Shown: piece after piece, positions 60,901 to 63,895 of the stretch
Numbering within the stretch: position 1 is the first letter of the stretch
Layout: the number at the start of each line of letters is the position of its first letter
NCBI GenBank assembly: GCA_964019695.1
Contig: OZ026517.1
Coordinates: 53,809,672 to 53,873,671 of the forward strand
Length of the DNA stretch: 64,000 bases
DNA from: Loripinus fragilis
Taxonomy: Eukaryota > Mollusca > Bivalvia > Lucinida > Lucinidae
Direction: 5' to 3'
The notes under the pieces: model-generated
What the model was told of the DNA's origin: nothing
What the model saw: the letters and a program-made list of their open reading frames with translations, nothing else
Databases searched by the model: none
Translations under genes and position numbers: made by a program

Positions 60901-62946
60901 TTTCATAAACATCATTTGAGCCGTGGCATGAGATTTCCAACAATGTGGTATGTGCAACCAGCAAAGCCTCAGATCAGCCTGCACATACACGCAGTCTGAT
61001 CAGAGCCTTTGCTAGACACTTGCATATTTTATGAGTGTTAAGCTACTGACTGAACAGCATTTGGAGATTCTAAGCATAAAAGGAGGCTGCACAGGCTCGT
61101 CTAAGTCTATACTTGTCAAAATACCACACTGTTGGAAATCACATGCCACGGCTCATTTCTAGTTACATACTAGTTCCATCTGCTGATAACCTTTCAAGCT
61201 TTGTAAACAGTTTGGACCCCAATCAGGCTCGACAAAACATAGCTCTTGTTCTGGATCTAAACAATTTGACACTCTGATAGTGTATCTGAAAGAATTTTTT
61301 GATTAAGTTAATTTTGAAAAATGTCAGCAAACGACAACAAAGCATGAAAAATTACCCAGCATGGAAAGCCTGATCTAGATTCCAACTGTTTGACACTGAC
61401 GGTTTTCCTGAATTTTTTTTTTAAAAAATGTCAAAAAATAACTAGCAGACAACAAAAAAGGCAAGCAAAACTACCCAGTAGTAATAGAACACTAGGCTGC
61501 CCCTGTAACTTGATTTCCCTTTATTTCAGAGTTGTTTATGCAGAGATCCTAAATCCAGACCGTCCATAGATGACCTTCTATCACATCCATATGTTACTGG
61601 TGATTCACCAACAGAAGGTAATTCATGCCTGCTAGCGGTGAGCTGATCTGGTTCAAAAGTGCTTGACACTCTGATAGTGTTCCTGAATTAAGGGTTAACT
61701 CTTGGCCTGCTAGTTTCATCTGCTTAAAACATTTGCAACCAGTTTGTACCCAGATCAGGCCTGACAAAATGTCAGGCCTGATCTGGATCCAAACAGTTTG
61801 ACATTCTGATACTATTCCTGGAAGAATTGTATGAAAAAGTTAATTTTGAATAAAGTCAGCTGACAAATATCATGAATTTGAAAAATTACCCAGCATGCAG
61901 AGTTGACCATAAAGCTCTTATAAAGACGAAAGCAGGTGGTGAGCTTTGTGATATCATCATAAATATGGAAAATAAGGCTTACAAAGGAATGAAAGGATTT
62001 ATAAGAAAATGACCATGGAATGAACATTTCCCTATAATTCCTTTGTTAAATTCCTTGGTAATAAATATGGGTGCCACAGTATGCCATGTTATGACCAAAT
62101 CTGTGTTTAATGGAAATGCACTGTATATATAAACAAATTTCTTGCACTCTGAATAAGGATATTTGTTATTGTATCCTGAGTTAGTTGTTATCTTACACAC
62201 GTTACAACATTATCAGGCTGTCACATAGGATTGTGACATGTGATTTCCAACAATGTAGTATGTGCGAACAGCAAAGCCTCAGATCAGCCTGGGCCTATGC
62301 CCAGTCTGATCAGAGCCTTTGCCAGTCGCTTGAACATTCTATGATTGTTAAGCTACTCGCTGAACATCATTTGGAGTTTCTACTCTTAACAGGAGACTGC
62401 ACAGGCTTCTCTGAGTCTACACTTGTCAAAATGCCACATTGTTGGAAATCATGTGTCGCGGTTCAAATTTTTGTATTGTTATTACATCCTTATATAGTGA
62501 TAGATTTACAATGCCAATTTAGGAAATTCTGGGAGCCTTTTTCGAAAAACAAAAATTCTGAATTTTATGGTGTACAAGAAAAAGAATCTATTATTTATGT
62601 GAGGATGCTTCAGACATGAAGACTATTTCAACTTTGTCATCACTCGGCAAGCCTTGTGATGCCAAATGGTGATCCTCGGTACGGATTTCTCTATCCCACT
62701 CTCACACTCATGTATAGTAAATTGTATCAGATTGAAAAAGAAATTCTATCTGAAAGCCAAGTAATGGTCATGAATTCACAATAACGATTGGTTTATTAAC
62801 TTGTAGGAGTTGTGGTGGTGGAGAAAAAAGAGGATAAAATCATCAACAAGAAGATGGAAGCTCTTGTAAATTCCTTAGCCAGTCAATATGCCCTCTCACC
62901 TGGTGGGGTACGCAATCTCATAAAGAAGACAATTGATACTGAACAG
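24918..62946 (+). CDS. TTK: TTK/MPS1 dual-specificity protein kinase gene (18 exons seen, 3' end missing)
   Basis: Spindle-checkpoint kinase; family members phosphorylate KNL1 MELT motifs at unattached kinetochores. Eighteen exons with fully matching phases give 806 codons (human TTK: 857). Residues about 30-185 form the TPR domain ([10 protein letters not shown] ... [18 protein letters not shown]). Residues 186-475 are a Pro/Gln/Lys-rich linker. The kinase domain runs from the Gly-rich loop GKGGSSK (488-494), with Lys509 in AVKVVNL, helix-C Glu527, HSDLKPANF with Asp608, DFG at 625-627, T-loop [11 protein letters not shown] with Thr647, and SDVWSLG, to HPYV near 750. HSDLKPAN and NYM-PE are TTK hallmarks. 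The tail begins in exon 18. The start ATG (24930) is 12 nt into an exon, so a 5' non-coding exon is likely. Exons 8, 13, 14 and 16 have partial duplicates beside them; only the phase-consistent copies are listed as exons. The identification is very secure. Confidence 0.96.
25050..25290 (+). mobile_element. MITE-D copy in TTK intron 1
   Basis: MITE-D has ends TACAGTGCAGACCCTTTATA / AAAGGGATTGCACTGTA and an inner palindrome 'ttacaaaggaattacaggaa'. Other copies are at 39697 and, partly, 61940. Confidence 0.7.
25552..25798. mobile_element. Palindromic MITE with 37-bp inverted ends
   Basis: TTAGGCCTAAATGAAATATA... is mirrored by ...ATATATTTCATTTAAGCCTAA, with 'tgtggttcctgttgc' arms and internal 'agggtaggtagg' motifs on both sides. 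Confidence 0.8.
25909..26117 (-). mobile_element. MITE-B copy
   Basis: Starts 'ttaactatttgcctactggg', ends 'tagtaggcaaagagttga', about 30 bp before TTK exon 2. Confidence 0.75.
26148..26299 (+). CDS. TTK: TTK exon 2
   Basis: Acceptor 'ttgttacacag', donor 'gtgagt'; residues 29-79. It encodes [20 protein letters not shown] and ends [11 protein letters not shown], the first TPR helices; the EDWL motif is conserved with vertebrate TTK. It ends on a codon boundary. Confidence 0.92.
26323..26490 (-). mobile_element. MITE-B copy, shortened centre
   Basis: The central part is deleted: 'gtttggatcaagatcagg' is followed soon by 'ttctatttgcaaaggttat'. Confidence 0.6.
26535..26665 (+). mobile_element. 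MITE-A copy, left end truncated
   Basis: Perfect centre AAGAACCGTCTCTTTGAGAC with both inner arms; the outer left end is missing. Confidence 0.7.
26758..26955 (+). mobile_element. SINE-S copy
   Basis: Head 'cagtggctctgtggtaaaat' and 'cagttcgagtctcactgg', body 'cttagtactggttcaaccca', tail 'aaaacaaacaaaa'. Confidence 0.8.
27440..27665 (+). mobile_element. MITE-B copy next to TTK exon 3
   Basis: Full length; the end 'ttacccagcatgcaaagaga' lies about 25 bp before the exon 3 acceptor, so the MITE may supply branch-point-region sequence. Confidence 0.75.
27692..27765 (+). CDS. TTK: TTK exon 3
   Basis: Acceptor 'ttttccttacag', donor 'gtaagt'. It encodes [20 protein letters not shown] and AWLK (TPR region, residues 80-103), ending two bases into a codon. 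Confidence 0.9.
27883..28279 (+). repeat. Four tandem 100-bp repeats in TTK intron 3
   Basis: Copies start at 27883, 27983, 28083 and 28183, exactly 100 bp apart and apparently identical, each beginning AAGACGGCATGATTTAGTTG. Such uniformity implies recent amplification or an assembly effect. No coding similarity was seen. Confidence 0.92.
28280..28690. other. TTK intron 3, no feature seen
   Basis: Single-copy-looking intron sequence. Confidence 0.4.
28700..28985 (+). mobile_element. Degenerate SINE-like sequence ending in poly(C)
   Basis: B-box-like 'cacgaatttgatcccagccc', later 'gactgggatgtaaagcgata' as at SINE-S 3' ends, then a run of about 14 C. Probably a diverged SINE of a related family. 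Confidence 0.5.
29055..29164 (+). CDS. TTK: TTK exon 4
   Basis: Acceptor 'tttatcttgacag', donor 'gtaagt'; residues 104-140. Includes [20 protein letters not shown] and [15 protein letters not shown] is highly conserved in TTK TPR domains. Confidence 0.94.
29203..29400 (+). mobile_element. MITE-E copy
   Basis: Ends 'agggtaaagtcgggtata' / 'ttcctgactttaccct'; the central hairpin is 'cctgatgagacggcttataa' with its mirror 'ggagccgtctcatctgg'. Second copy at 44356-44565. Confidence 0.75.
29503..29581. mobile_element. Short hairpin MITE (GATGAAATGC arms)
   Basis: 'aaacagtgtagaccctgatg' pairs with 'catctgggtcttcaatgttt', with an inner 'aaatgcagtattatacagca' palindrome. A second copy lies at 31551-31624. 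Confidence 0.65.
29884..30078 (+). mobile_element. SINE-S copy
   Basis: Head 'gcagtggctcagtcgtagag', B-box-like 'gggtccgaacctcaccggc', body 'cttagtactggttcaaccca', A-rich end. Confidence 0.85.
30079..30720. other. TTK intron 4, no feature seen
   Basis: Contains only a short local repeat ('ccttgattttgatgt' near 30175 and 30204) and 'atcagggtagttggccac' / 'atcggggtagttgcaac' at 30305-30345. Confidence 0.4.
30728..30800 (+). mobile_element. Half MITE-A
   Basis: Right arm only: 'tttgagtgcccaaaacatat', 'gaaataagagaattg', 'cttatctaaag'. Confidence 0.55.
30838..31012 (-). mobile_element. MITE-A copy
   Basis: Begins 'ggactttagttaagagtgtg'; perfect centre AAGAACCGTTTCAATGAGAC. It ends about 90 bp before TTK exon 5. 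Confidence 0.75.
31101..31235 (+). CDS. TTK: TTK exon 5
   Basis: Acceptor 'gtttttcacag', donor 'gtaaga'; residues 141-185. It encodes [20 protein letters not shown] and ends [10 protein letters not shown], the last TPR-domain helices. Confidence 0.92.
31286..31499 (-). mobile_element. MITE-C copy
   Basis: Both ends intact (GAGATTTCCAACAATGTGG and 'acattgttggaaatctcatg'), inner part in reverse orientation. Confidence 0.8.
31551..31624. mobile_element. Short hairpin MITE, second copy
   Basis: 'caaacagtgaagacccagat' / 'atggtctgcattgttt' arms and 'gaaatgccgcataatgcagc' centre. A TA microsatellite follows at 31693-31706. Confidence 0.65.
32222..32390. repeat. Degenerate MITE-like sequence
   Basis: Starts 'tagccctttgcctgctacga', contains the palindrome 'ctgctcatagaagagcaat' and ends 'ttagttgttaatagtta'. 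A half copy occurs at 36232-36310. Confidence 0.45.
32573..32753 (+). CDS. TTK: TTK exon 6
   Basis: Acceptor 'ctgcttccattag', donor 'gtaagt'. Residues 186-245: [20 protein letters not shown] ... [21 protein letters not shown] Ser/Pro/Gln-rich, probably disordered linker. Support rests on phase match and open frame, because this region is poorly conserved between phyla. Confidence 0.82.
32766..32953 (+). mobile_element. MITE-A copy
   Basis: Starts 'agggccagttaagccaaaaa' just 12 bp after the exon 6 donor; perfect centre hairpin; ends 'ggggcctg'. Confidence 0.82.
32978..33160 (+). mobile_element. MITE-A copy, second in direct succession
   Basis: Same orientation, 25 bp after the preceding copy, more diverged ('aagaactgtctcaatgaaat' centre). 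Confidence 0.75.
33180..34048. mobile_element. About 870-bp element with CCAGGGGTGTAAA ends
   Basis: 13-bp inverted ends at 33180 and about 34036-34048, with subterminal 'ctcgccct' / 'gggcgag' motifs repeated near both ends. No transposase ORF. Confidence 0.6.
34049..35424. other. TTK intron 6, mostly featureless
   Basis: A weak inverted pair 'ggggtacaccaatta' (34198) / 'caattggtgcactctgtgacccc' (34404-34426) may mark an old MITE. Near 35290-35350 lies a diverged palindrome with 'cattttcaatgagcatcc'. No exon seen. Confidence 0.4.
35425..35607 (+). CDS. TTK: TTK exon 7
   Basis: Acceptor 'ggcaattttag', donor 'gtaagt'. Residues 246-306: [20 protein letters not shown] ... [16 protein letters not shown]. 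Linker region. It ends two bases into a codon, exactly matching exon 8. Confidence 0.85.
35622..35812 (+). mobile_element. MITE-A copy
   Basis: Centre 'agaagcatctcattgagaca', end 'ttaactaaaggcctgg'. Confidence 0.78.
36025..36237. mobile_element. MITE-F copy
   Basis: Ends TTAACCCTTAAAGCGCC / GGTGCTTAAAGGGTTAA; the centre hairpin 'aatcgtctgccagcagacga' is surrounded by 'tatttcatgat' arms. Second copy at 54984-55197. Confidence 0.8.
36342..39607 (+). repeat. 39-unit splice-acceptor-containing array before and into TTK exon 8
   Basis: Thirty-nine tandem units, mostly 84 bp, a few 81, 82 or 90. Each unit is the 28-bp intron end ('ctttatatttctatctgtat' + 'aattgcag') plus the first 56 nt of exon 8 (AAGATCAAAAGATTTTCCTC and following). 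Predicted exon starts fall at 36373, 36457, 36541, 36625 and so on to 39467, with the genuine one at 39551. Many units also have a branch-point-like 'ttaac'. Units differ by substitutions (ctgagg/cttagg, tgtataattg/tattattg, ctgccatt/ctaccatt), so the array is real and evolving. Because 84 is divisible by three, long open frames arise across it; they are not separate genes. Confidence 0.95.
39551..39675 (+). CDS. TTK: TTK exon 8 (last unit of the array)
   Basis: Acceptor 'tgtattattgcag', donor 'gtaaga'. Residues 307-348: [41 protein letters not shown]. The first 56 nt are shared with 38 upstream repeat units; from 'gctatgagg' on the sequence is unique. Only this acceptor gives an uninterrupted frame, because unit 38 carries an in-frame TAA ('cca ttt act taa'). 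Confidence 0.85.
39697..39933 (+). mobile_element. MITE-D copy
   Basis: Ends 'cagttcagtccctttattac' / 'aaagggactacactgta'; the centre 'aaaatgaccattttatggtc' is palindromic. Confidence 0.78.
40290..41760 (+). repeat. Tandem repeat array, about 145-bp units, about 10 copies
   Basis: Each unit has 'gagcatatctcttatattct', 'taggaattccaaatttggtg', 'gcatcttgggatgg' and 'gggtcactgtgaccttgacc' + 'tctgacctag'. Units are diverged by about 10-25 percent by eye. Located in TTK intron 8. The unit contains TGACCTTGACCT, a direct repeat of nuclear-receptor half-sites. Confidence 0.88.
41761..42651. other. TTK intron 8, remainder
   Basis: The block at 41839-41885 ('ggatcaccctttgacatcac') is similar in reverse to 62634-62680, so it is a dispersed repeat. 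No exon before the exon 9 acceptor. Confidence 0.45.
42652..42752 (+). CDS. TTK: TTK exon 9
   Basis: Acceptor 'aatcattttcag', donor 'gtaggt'. Residues 349-382: [20 protein letters not shown] and [13 protein letters not shown]. Linker. The phase matches and the exon ends on a codon boundary. Confidence 0.83.
43052..43241 (+). mobile_element. MITE-A copy
   Basis: Starts 'agggccagttaagcaaaaaa', centre 'aagaaccgtctcatcgagac', ends 'cttatctaggggcctg'. A diverged half copy precedes it at about 42985-43040. Confidence 0.82.
43246..44172. repeat. TTK intron 9 with one palindromic MITE
   Basis: 43622-43745 is an imperfect palindrome: 'tatgttttactatgcattaa' pairs with 'agtgcatcagaaaaccata', with the inner hairpin 'gaaacccgagcctgaaaggc'. 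The remainder is unassigned. Confidence 0.55.
44173..44348 (+). CDS. TTK: TTK exon 10
   Basis: Acceptor 'taacattttcag', donor 'gtaatt'. Residues 383-440: [20 protein letters not shown], then a Pro/Gln/Met-rich stretch with the short tandem motif QPMIQPMIQ, ending QPQVNNPLH. Disordered linker. Confidence 0.85.
44356..44565 (+). mobile_element. MITE-E copy
   Basis: Begins 8 bp after the exon 10 donor site: 'gggtagagtcaggtaacttc'. Central hairpin 'gatgagatggctcatgagcc'. Ends 'gttacctgactttactct'. Confidence 0.75.
44690..44832. repeat. Short local duplications with a hairpin
   Basis: 'aaacaatatgcaaccagatc' and 'aaacaatatgcacccagatc' are direct repeats about 53 bp apart. 'gatcagactgctcccatag' folds on 'tagcagtctgatc'. 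Confidence 0.55.
44930..45158 (+). mobile_element. MITE-B copy
   Basis: Starts 'gttattctttgcctactagt', ends 'cagaaggtaaagagttagg'; the centre is slightly expanded ('caggcctgacgttttgtccg'). Confidence 0.75.
45751..45832 (+). CDS. TTK: TTK exon 11
   Basis: Acceptor 'tctttatcttcag', donor 'gtaagt'. Residues 441-468: [20 protein letters not shown] and IVPNTPL, the Pro-rich stretch just before the kinase domain. Ends on a codon boundary. Confidence 0.86.
46730..46865 (+). mobile_element. Truncated SINE-S copy
   Basis: 'gagcgcggtgactaattggc', 'gcgggttcgagtctcagaaa', 'actggttcaacccg'; the 3' part is missing. Nested in the 4.73-kb element. Confidence 0.65.
47085..47255. repeat. Long homopolymer runs
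   Basis: A run of about 20 C near 47089-47109 is followed by a run of about 18 G near 47229-47246. Such runs are error-prone in assemblies. Confidence 0.8.
47699..47850 (+). mobile_element. SINE of a second tRNA-derived family
   Basis: Head 'tgccgtggtgtagcggatga' and 'gcaggttagatccccggc' (A/B-box-like), followed by 'gttggtgggacgtttt' similar to SINE-S ends. Confidence 0.6.
47957..48172 (+). mobile_element. SINE-S copy
   Basis: Well preserved: 'gcagtggttcagtggtagag', 'cccgggttcgagtctcacc', 'cttagtactggttcaaccca', 'gatgggacgtaaagaatcaa', A-rich tail. Confidence 0.88.
48647..48914. mobile_element. MITE-G copy
   Basis: Ends GCGGATCCAG / CTGGATCCGC; shares 'ccaggtcaatctgacaaa', 'ttcaaagaaaactatcattt' and 'attccctatagaaac' with 11126-11420. 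Confidence 0.8.
49573..50000. mobile_element. Element with GAGGGTATCAATGGGGT ends and degenerate tandem filler
   Basis: The left end 49573-49589 pairs with ACCCCATTGAGACCCTC at 49984-50000. The inside has many copies of 'tttactgattagcgatttgg' type sequence. The ends match the element at 16644 while the filler differs. Confidence 0.65.
50591..51114. other. TTK intron 11, no feature seen
   Basis: Short stretch 'tcgtatgttcgtttgtttgttc' at about 50770; nothing else recognisable. Confidence 0.4.
51115..51315 (+). mobile_element. MITE-B copy
   Basis: Left end diverged; centre 'cagttggtccaagatcagga' / 'cctgatcgggaaccaaat'. Confidence 0.65.
51404..51481 (+). CDS. TTK: TTK exon 12 (Gly-rich loop)
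   Basis: Acceptor 'tttttctttcag', donor 'gtaagt'. Residues 469-494: [33 protein letters not shown] is the ATP-binding glycine loop (human GSGGSSK). Confidence 0.95.
51946..52019. mobile_element. Short hairpin, 30-bp stem
   Basis: 'actcaggcttggctgaatat' with 'gcataaacaa' is mirrored by 'ttgtttacgc' and 'atattcagccaagcctgagt' around a 14-nt loop. It abuts a MITE-A half, perhaps replacing its left arm. Confidence 0.75.
52020..52147 (+). mobile_element. MITE-A copy, left arm missing
   Basis: Centre 'agaaccatctgattgagatg', end 'ggcactcttacctgggggcct'. Confidence 0.75.
52311..52465 (+). CDS. TTK: TTK exon 13 (catalytic lysine)
   Basis: Acceptor 'cgtattttgtag', donor 'gtaagt'. Residues 495-545: [20 protein letters not shown] ... 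[20 protein letters not shown]. By spacing to the Gly loop, Lys509 in AVKVVNL is the ATP-anchoring lysine and Glu527 in NEI the helix-C glutamate. A nearby AVK (Lys506) makes a tandem AVKAVK. Confidence 0.95.
52487..52595 (+). pseudogene. TTK: Duplicate of TTK exon 13 3' part with donor site
   Basis: 98 nt matching exon 13 from 'gataacgc' to its end plus about 11 nt of intron, starting 22 bp after the genuine donor. It differs at a few bases (GTG to CTG, changing Val to Leu). It has no acceptor of its own. Using its donor would retain an in-frame TAA at the first donor, so it should be non-productive. Confidence 0.93.
52604..53427. mobile_element. DNA transposon with 26-bp ends filled by a 57-bp minisatellite
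   Basis: GGTAAATGTTCTAAAATTTT(GAACAC) at 52604-52629 is mirrored perfectly at 53402-53427. Adjacent TA on both sides fits a TA-target (Tc1/mariner-type) insertion. Almost all of the interior is the repeat described at 52740-53401. Confidence 0.78.
52740..53401 (+). repeat. 57-bp minisatellite, about 12 copies
   Basis: Unit 'ggcacttggcaggcaactag' + 'tgtctgatctgtgtgcgctg' + 'tatgtctaggccttttt'. As 57 is a multiple of three, reverse-strand frames repeat a 19-residue motif; these are not genes. Confidence 0.92.
53494..53700 (+). mobile_element. SINE-S copy
   Basis: 'cagtggcgcagctggtagag', 'cttgttcaagactcactgga', 'tagtgctggttcagccgagg', 'gactgggatgcaaagcaaca'. More diverged than other copies. 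Confidence 0.72.
53745..53932. mobile_element. Diverged MITE-F relative
   Basis: 'actgcagcagacaaaaaatt' / 'taatgtctgctgcatatgg', centre 'atgaatcatctgctggcaat', ends 'gctttaagggttaac'. Confidence 0.6.
53933..54036 (+). mobile_element. Truncated MITE-B
   Basis: Starts 'aactatttccttgctagcag' and breaks off after 'acctggatccaaacc', where a fragment of TTK exon 14 begins. Confidence 0.65.
54037..54089 (+). pseudogene. TTK: Fragment of TTK exon 14 in intron 13
   Basis: About 53 bp around 'agatcttgcctcattcttca' and 'gaacgaaagatcgaaagg' match 54494-54547 of exon 14, with differences that create a TGA. No splice sites. Located about 410 bp upstream of the genuine exon. Confidence 0.88.
54244..54434 (+). 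mobile_element. MITE-A copy next to exon 14
   Basis: Perfect centre AAGAACCGTCTCATTGAGAC; ends 'catatctgaaggcctgc', 17 bp before the acceptor, so it borders the exon 14 polypyrimidine region. Confidence 0.82.
54451..54620 (+). CDS. TTK: TTK exon 14
   Basis: Acceptor 'actttgtttcag', donor 'gtgggt'. Residues 546-602: [20 protein letters not shown] and [24 protein letters not shown] is the hinge (human MVMECG). Ends one base into a codon. Confidence 0.94.
54984..55197. mobile_element. MITE-F copy
   Basis: Ends TTAACCCTTAAAGCACC / GGCGCTTTAAGGGTTAA; centre 'tcgtctgccaggagacgatt' with 'tctcatgaaatat' arms. Confidence 0.85.
55198..55661. other. TTK intron 14, no feature seen
   Basis: AT-rich sequence without exon or repeat signals. 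Confidence 0.4.
55662..55866 (+). mobile_element. SINE-S copy (best preserved)
   Basis: 'gcagtggctcagtggtagag' (A-box region), 'cgcgggttcgagcctcacc' (B box), 'cttagtactggttcaaccca', 'gatgggacgtaaagaatca', tail 'aaacaaacaaaa'. Intact box sequences suggest relative youth. Confidence 0.9.
55988..56233. mobile_element. MITE with TTAACCCTTTACT ends
   Basis: 'gttaaccctttactcc' pairs with 'gtagtaaaggtttaac'; the centre 'aatggagcatttgctctttt' is palindromic, with 'atattatggaaaat' arms. It ends 30 bp before exon 15. Confidence 0.72.
56264..56469 (+). CDS. TTK: TTK exon 15 (catalytic loop, DFG, T-loop)
   Basis: Acceptor 'atttcattttcag', donor 'gtaaag'. Residues 603-671: [53 protein letters not shown] rather than HRD is typical of TTK. 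Asp608 is the catalytic base, Asp625 the DFG metal ligand, and Thr647 matches the T-loop autophosphorylated threonine of the human enzyme. All catalytic residues are intact. Confidence 0.97.
56581..57560 (-). mobile_element. Tandem-repeat element, reverse copy (pearl/Helentron-like)
   Basis: Reverse complement of the family at 9660-11985: starts with a C run and 'gtgcgtccgtccatccgtcc', then 'caaaccttgcaaacatgttc', then about four 170-190-bp units with 'gggccgatcaactcctacca', and ends 'cttactgtgcggggggtatc'. One unit is internally deleted. Confidence 0.75.
57782..58010 (+). mobile_element. MITE-C copy
   Basis: Both ends present; contains 'cctgcgcatacgcgcagtct', a palindrome, and 'tgattgttaagctactgact'. 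Confidence 0.82.
58011..58793. other. TTK intron 15, remainder
   Basis: No exon or repeat family recognised. 'cattggtgtttgaaaaaatctgataacatgggtgg' at 58257 is echoed near 58735 ('gaacctttctgataacatgg'), suggesting an old duplication. Confidence 0.4.
58800..59486 (+). repeat. Six-copy array of the TTK exon 16 acceptor and 5' part
   Basis: Exon starts at 58818, 58932, 59047, 59162, 59277 and 59391 (spacing 114, 115, 115, 115, 114). Each unit has 96 nt of exon (ATTGGTGTGAAGAGTGATGT onward, coding [20 protein letters not shown]) plus 18-19 nt of intron ending 'tctattgcag'. Copies differ by a handful of bases. Only the last continues into the unique exon end. The penultimate copy is in frame with it and free of stops. 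Confidence 0.96.
59391..59567 (+). CDS. TTK: TTK exon 16 (kinase subdomains IX-X, last copy of array)
   Basis: Acceptor 'tatgtctattgcag', donor 'gtacat'. Residues 672-730: [62 protein letters not shown] holds the invariant Asp of helix F. IEFPDIP is nearly identical to vertebrate TTK. Using the acceptor one unit earlier would insert 38 residues here. Confidence 0.95.
59590..59775 (-). mobile_element. MITE-C copy
   Basis: Begins 22 bp after the exon 16 donor site; ends 'catattgttggaaatctcatg'. The interior has a deletion near 59705. Confidence 0.78.
59796..59925 (+). mobile_element. 5'-truncated SINE-S
   Basis: Body only: 'tccttgagcaagatacttat', 'cttagtactggtttaaccta'; no head. Confidence 0.65.
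59926..60299. other. TTK intron 16, no clear feature
   Basis: Contains 'gcagcaaagacccagatgag' and 'gtctgggcagtaatgcgg', possibly old MITE debris. Confidence 0.35.
60300..60895 (+). repeat. Dispersed repeat with about 140-bp tandem units
   Basis: Begins 'atgcccccaactttgaaaaa' with 'ttgaaggggcatattgcttt' and 'gcgcatccgtccgtccgtcc'. About three units follow with 'agcttcaaacttggtcagc', 'ggataatgagca' and 'ccctttgcaa'. Ends 'ttgggggcacagtgtttc'. Confidence 0.7.
60924..61155 (+). mobile_element. MITE-C copy
   Basis: Ends 'ggcatgagatttccaacaat' and 'actgttggaaatcacatgcc'. Confidence 0.82.
61165..61485 (+). mobile_element. MITE-B copy plus a partial tandem second copy
   Basis: A full copy to about 61370 ('ccagcatggaaag') runs directly into a second right half (61371-61485: 'cctgatctagattccaactg' to 'actacccagtagtaatag'). 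Confidence 0.7.
61530..61617 (+). CDS. TTK: TTK exon 17 (end of kinase domain)
   Basis: Acceptor 'ccctttatttcag', donor 'gtaatt'. Residues 731-759: [29 protein letters not shown]. The RDPKSRPS arginine (subdomain XI) and HPYV match TTK. Confidence 0.95.
61693..61902 (+). mobile_element. MITE-B copy (best preserved)
   Basis: Starts 'ggttaactcttggcctgcta'; the centre 'caggcctgacaaaatgtcag' is a perfect hairpin; ends 'acccagcatgcagagttgac'. Confidence 0.82.
61940..62125 (+). mobile_element. Partial MITE-D copy
   Basis: 'gcttacaaaggaatgaaagg', 'aatgaccatggaatgaacat', 'taatggaaatgcactgtata'; left end lost. Confidence 0.6.
62235..62462 (+). mobile_element. MITE-C copy
   Basis: Ends 'gtgatttccaacaatgtagt' and 'cacattgttggaaatcatgt'. 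Confidence 0.8.
62466..62806. other. TTK intron 17, remainder
   Basis: 62634-62680 ('cactcggcaagccttgtgat') is the reverse partner of 41839-41885. No exon before 62807. Confidence 0.45.
62807..62946 (+). CDS. TTK: TTK exon 18 (C-terminal tail)
   Basis: Acceptor 'attaacttgtag', donor 'gtatgt'. Residues 760-806: [43 protein letters not shown]. It matches the region after the kinase domain (human ... LNSPNSILKAAK ...). Ends on a codon boundary. A further exon with the stop codon is expected but not found before 64000. Confidence 0.88.
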
Positions 62947-62998
62947 GTATGTGCCGCCAGCTAATGGATGAGAAATTTGGAGGGAATAAATGTGGTTG

Positions 62999-63893
62999 CA
63001 TATGAGGGTCAGTCATAAATAACTGAACCCTACTTCATAACATTTTAGCTTCACTTTGTAGACAAGAAATGTGATTTTCTTTTATAAGTATGTCATAGAT
63101 GAACTACCCCAGTGAAGCTTCTTTTATGGTTGCTAGGCAACTCAAGATCTTCAGTCAGATTGATGATCTTGGCCACCAGGAATAAACAGTATGTCTTAAA
63201 AAACTTTGGGTACTTGATAGTTTTTGTGGAAGACATATTTGACATTTATTTGAATAACATGTATCATTGTGTCTTTTCATTGTATTTGGTTCGTAAATGT
63301 TTAGGTGAACACTGATTGTATGCATTGCCTAGCAACAAAAGAAGTCAAAATTTCACAAATTTTCAAATACATGAGGATTGTGTTGCCATGGAAACAGAAT
63401 TGTGTATTTGAAACAAGGAACTTAATATGTCTGTGGGTTTATTTGTGTATGCAGTACTGTTAAAGCATTATTAGGCTAATATTTTATGTTTTATATTAAA
63501 ATTGTGTTAATATGAATGTGGATGGGGTAGATTATAGGACTGGAGGTATGTTAAAATTTGATAAATTCTGAAAACAAACTACCACAGCATCTATTATTTG
63601 GGGTCAGTTGGTTTCTTTTCTGTGACACTGAATAGGTAAATAAAGCATTACTTTAACATTATTGTTTCCATAGCAACGCTTAGATATTGATGTATTACAG
63701 CGTGAAGGCACCCATTTGACAGGTCATATTCTGTTGCCTAGCAACAGGTGCAAAAAGTCTACCAACAGATATAAATTATGTTATAGAATAGATGACATAT
63801 AACTGCAATGAAATATCATCAAAATATATCATGTCCATTTTACTTGACTTAAATGTTATGAGGTAGGGCAAAGTTATTTTTGACTGGCCCTCG
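62999..63893. mobile_element. Mariner-like non-autonomous element with X-box motifs
   Basis: The ends TGAGGGTCAGTCATAAATAA and (reverse) CGAGGGCCAGTCAAAAATAA are imperfect inverted repeats, each flanked by TA, typical of Tc1/mariner insertions. The interior of about 850 bp has no transposase but five palindromes of the RFX X-box type (63129, 63324, 63382, 63664, 63733). Confidence 0.72.
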
Positions 63894-63895
63894 TA

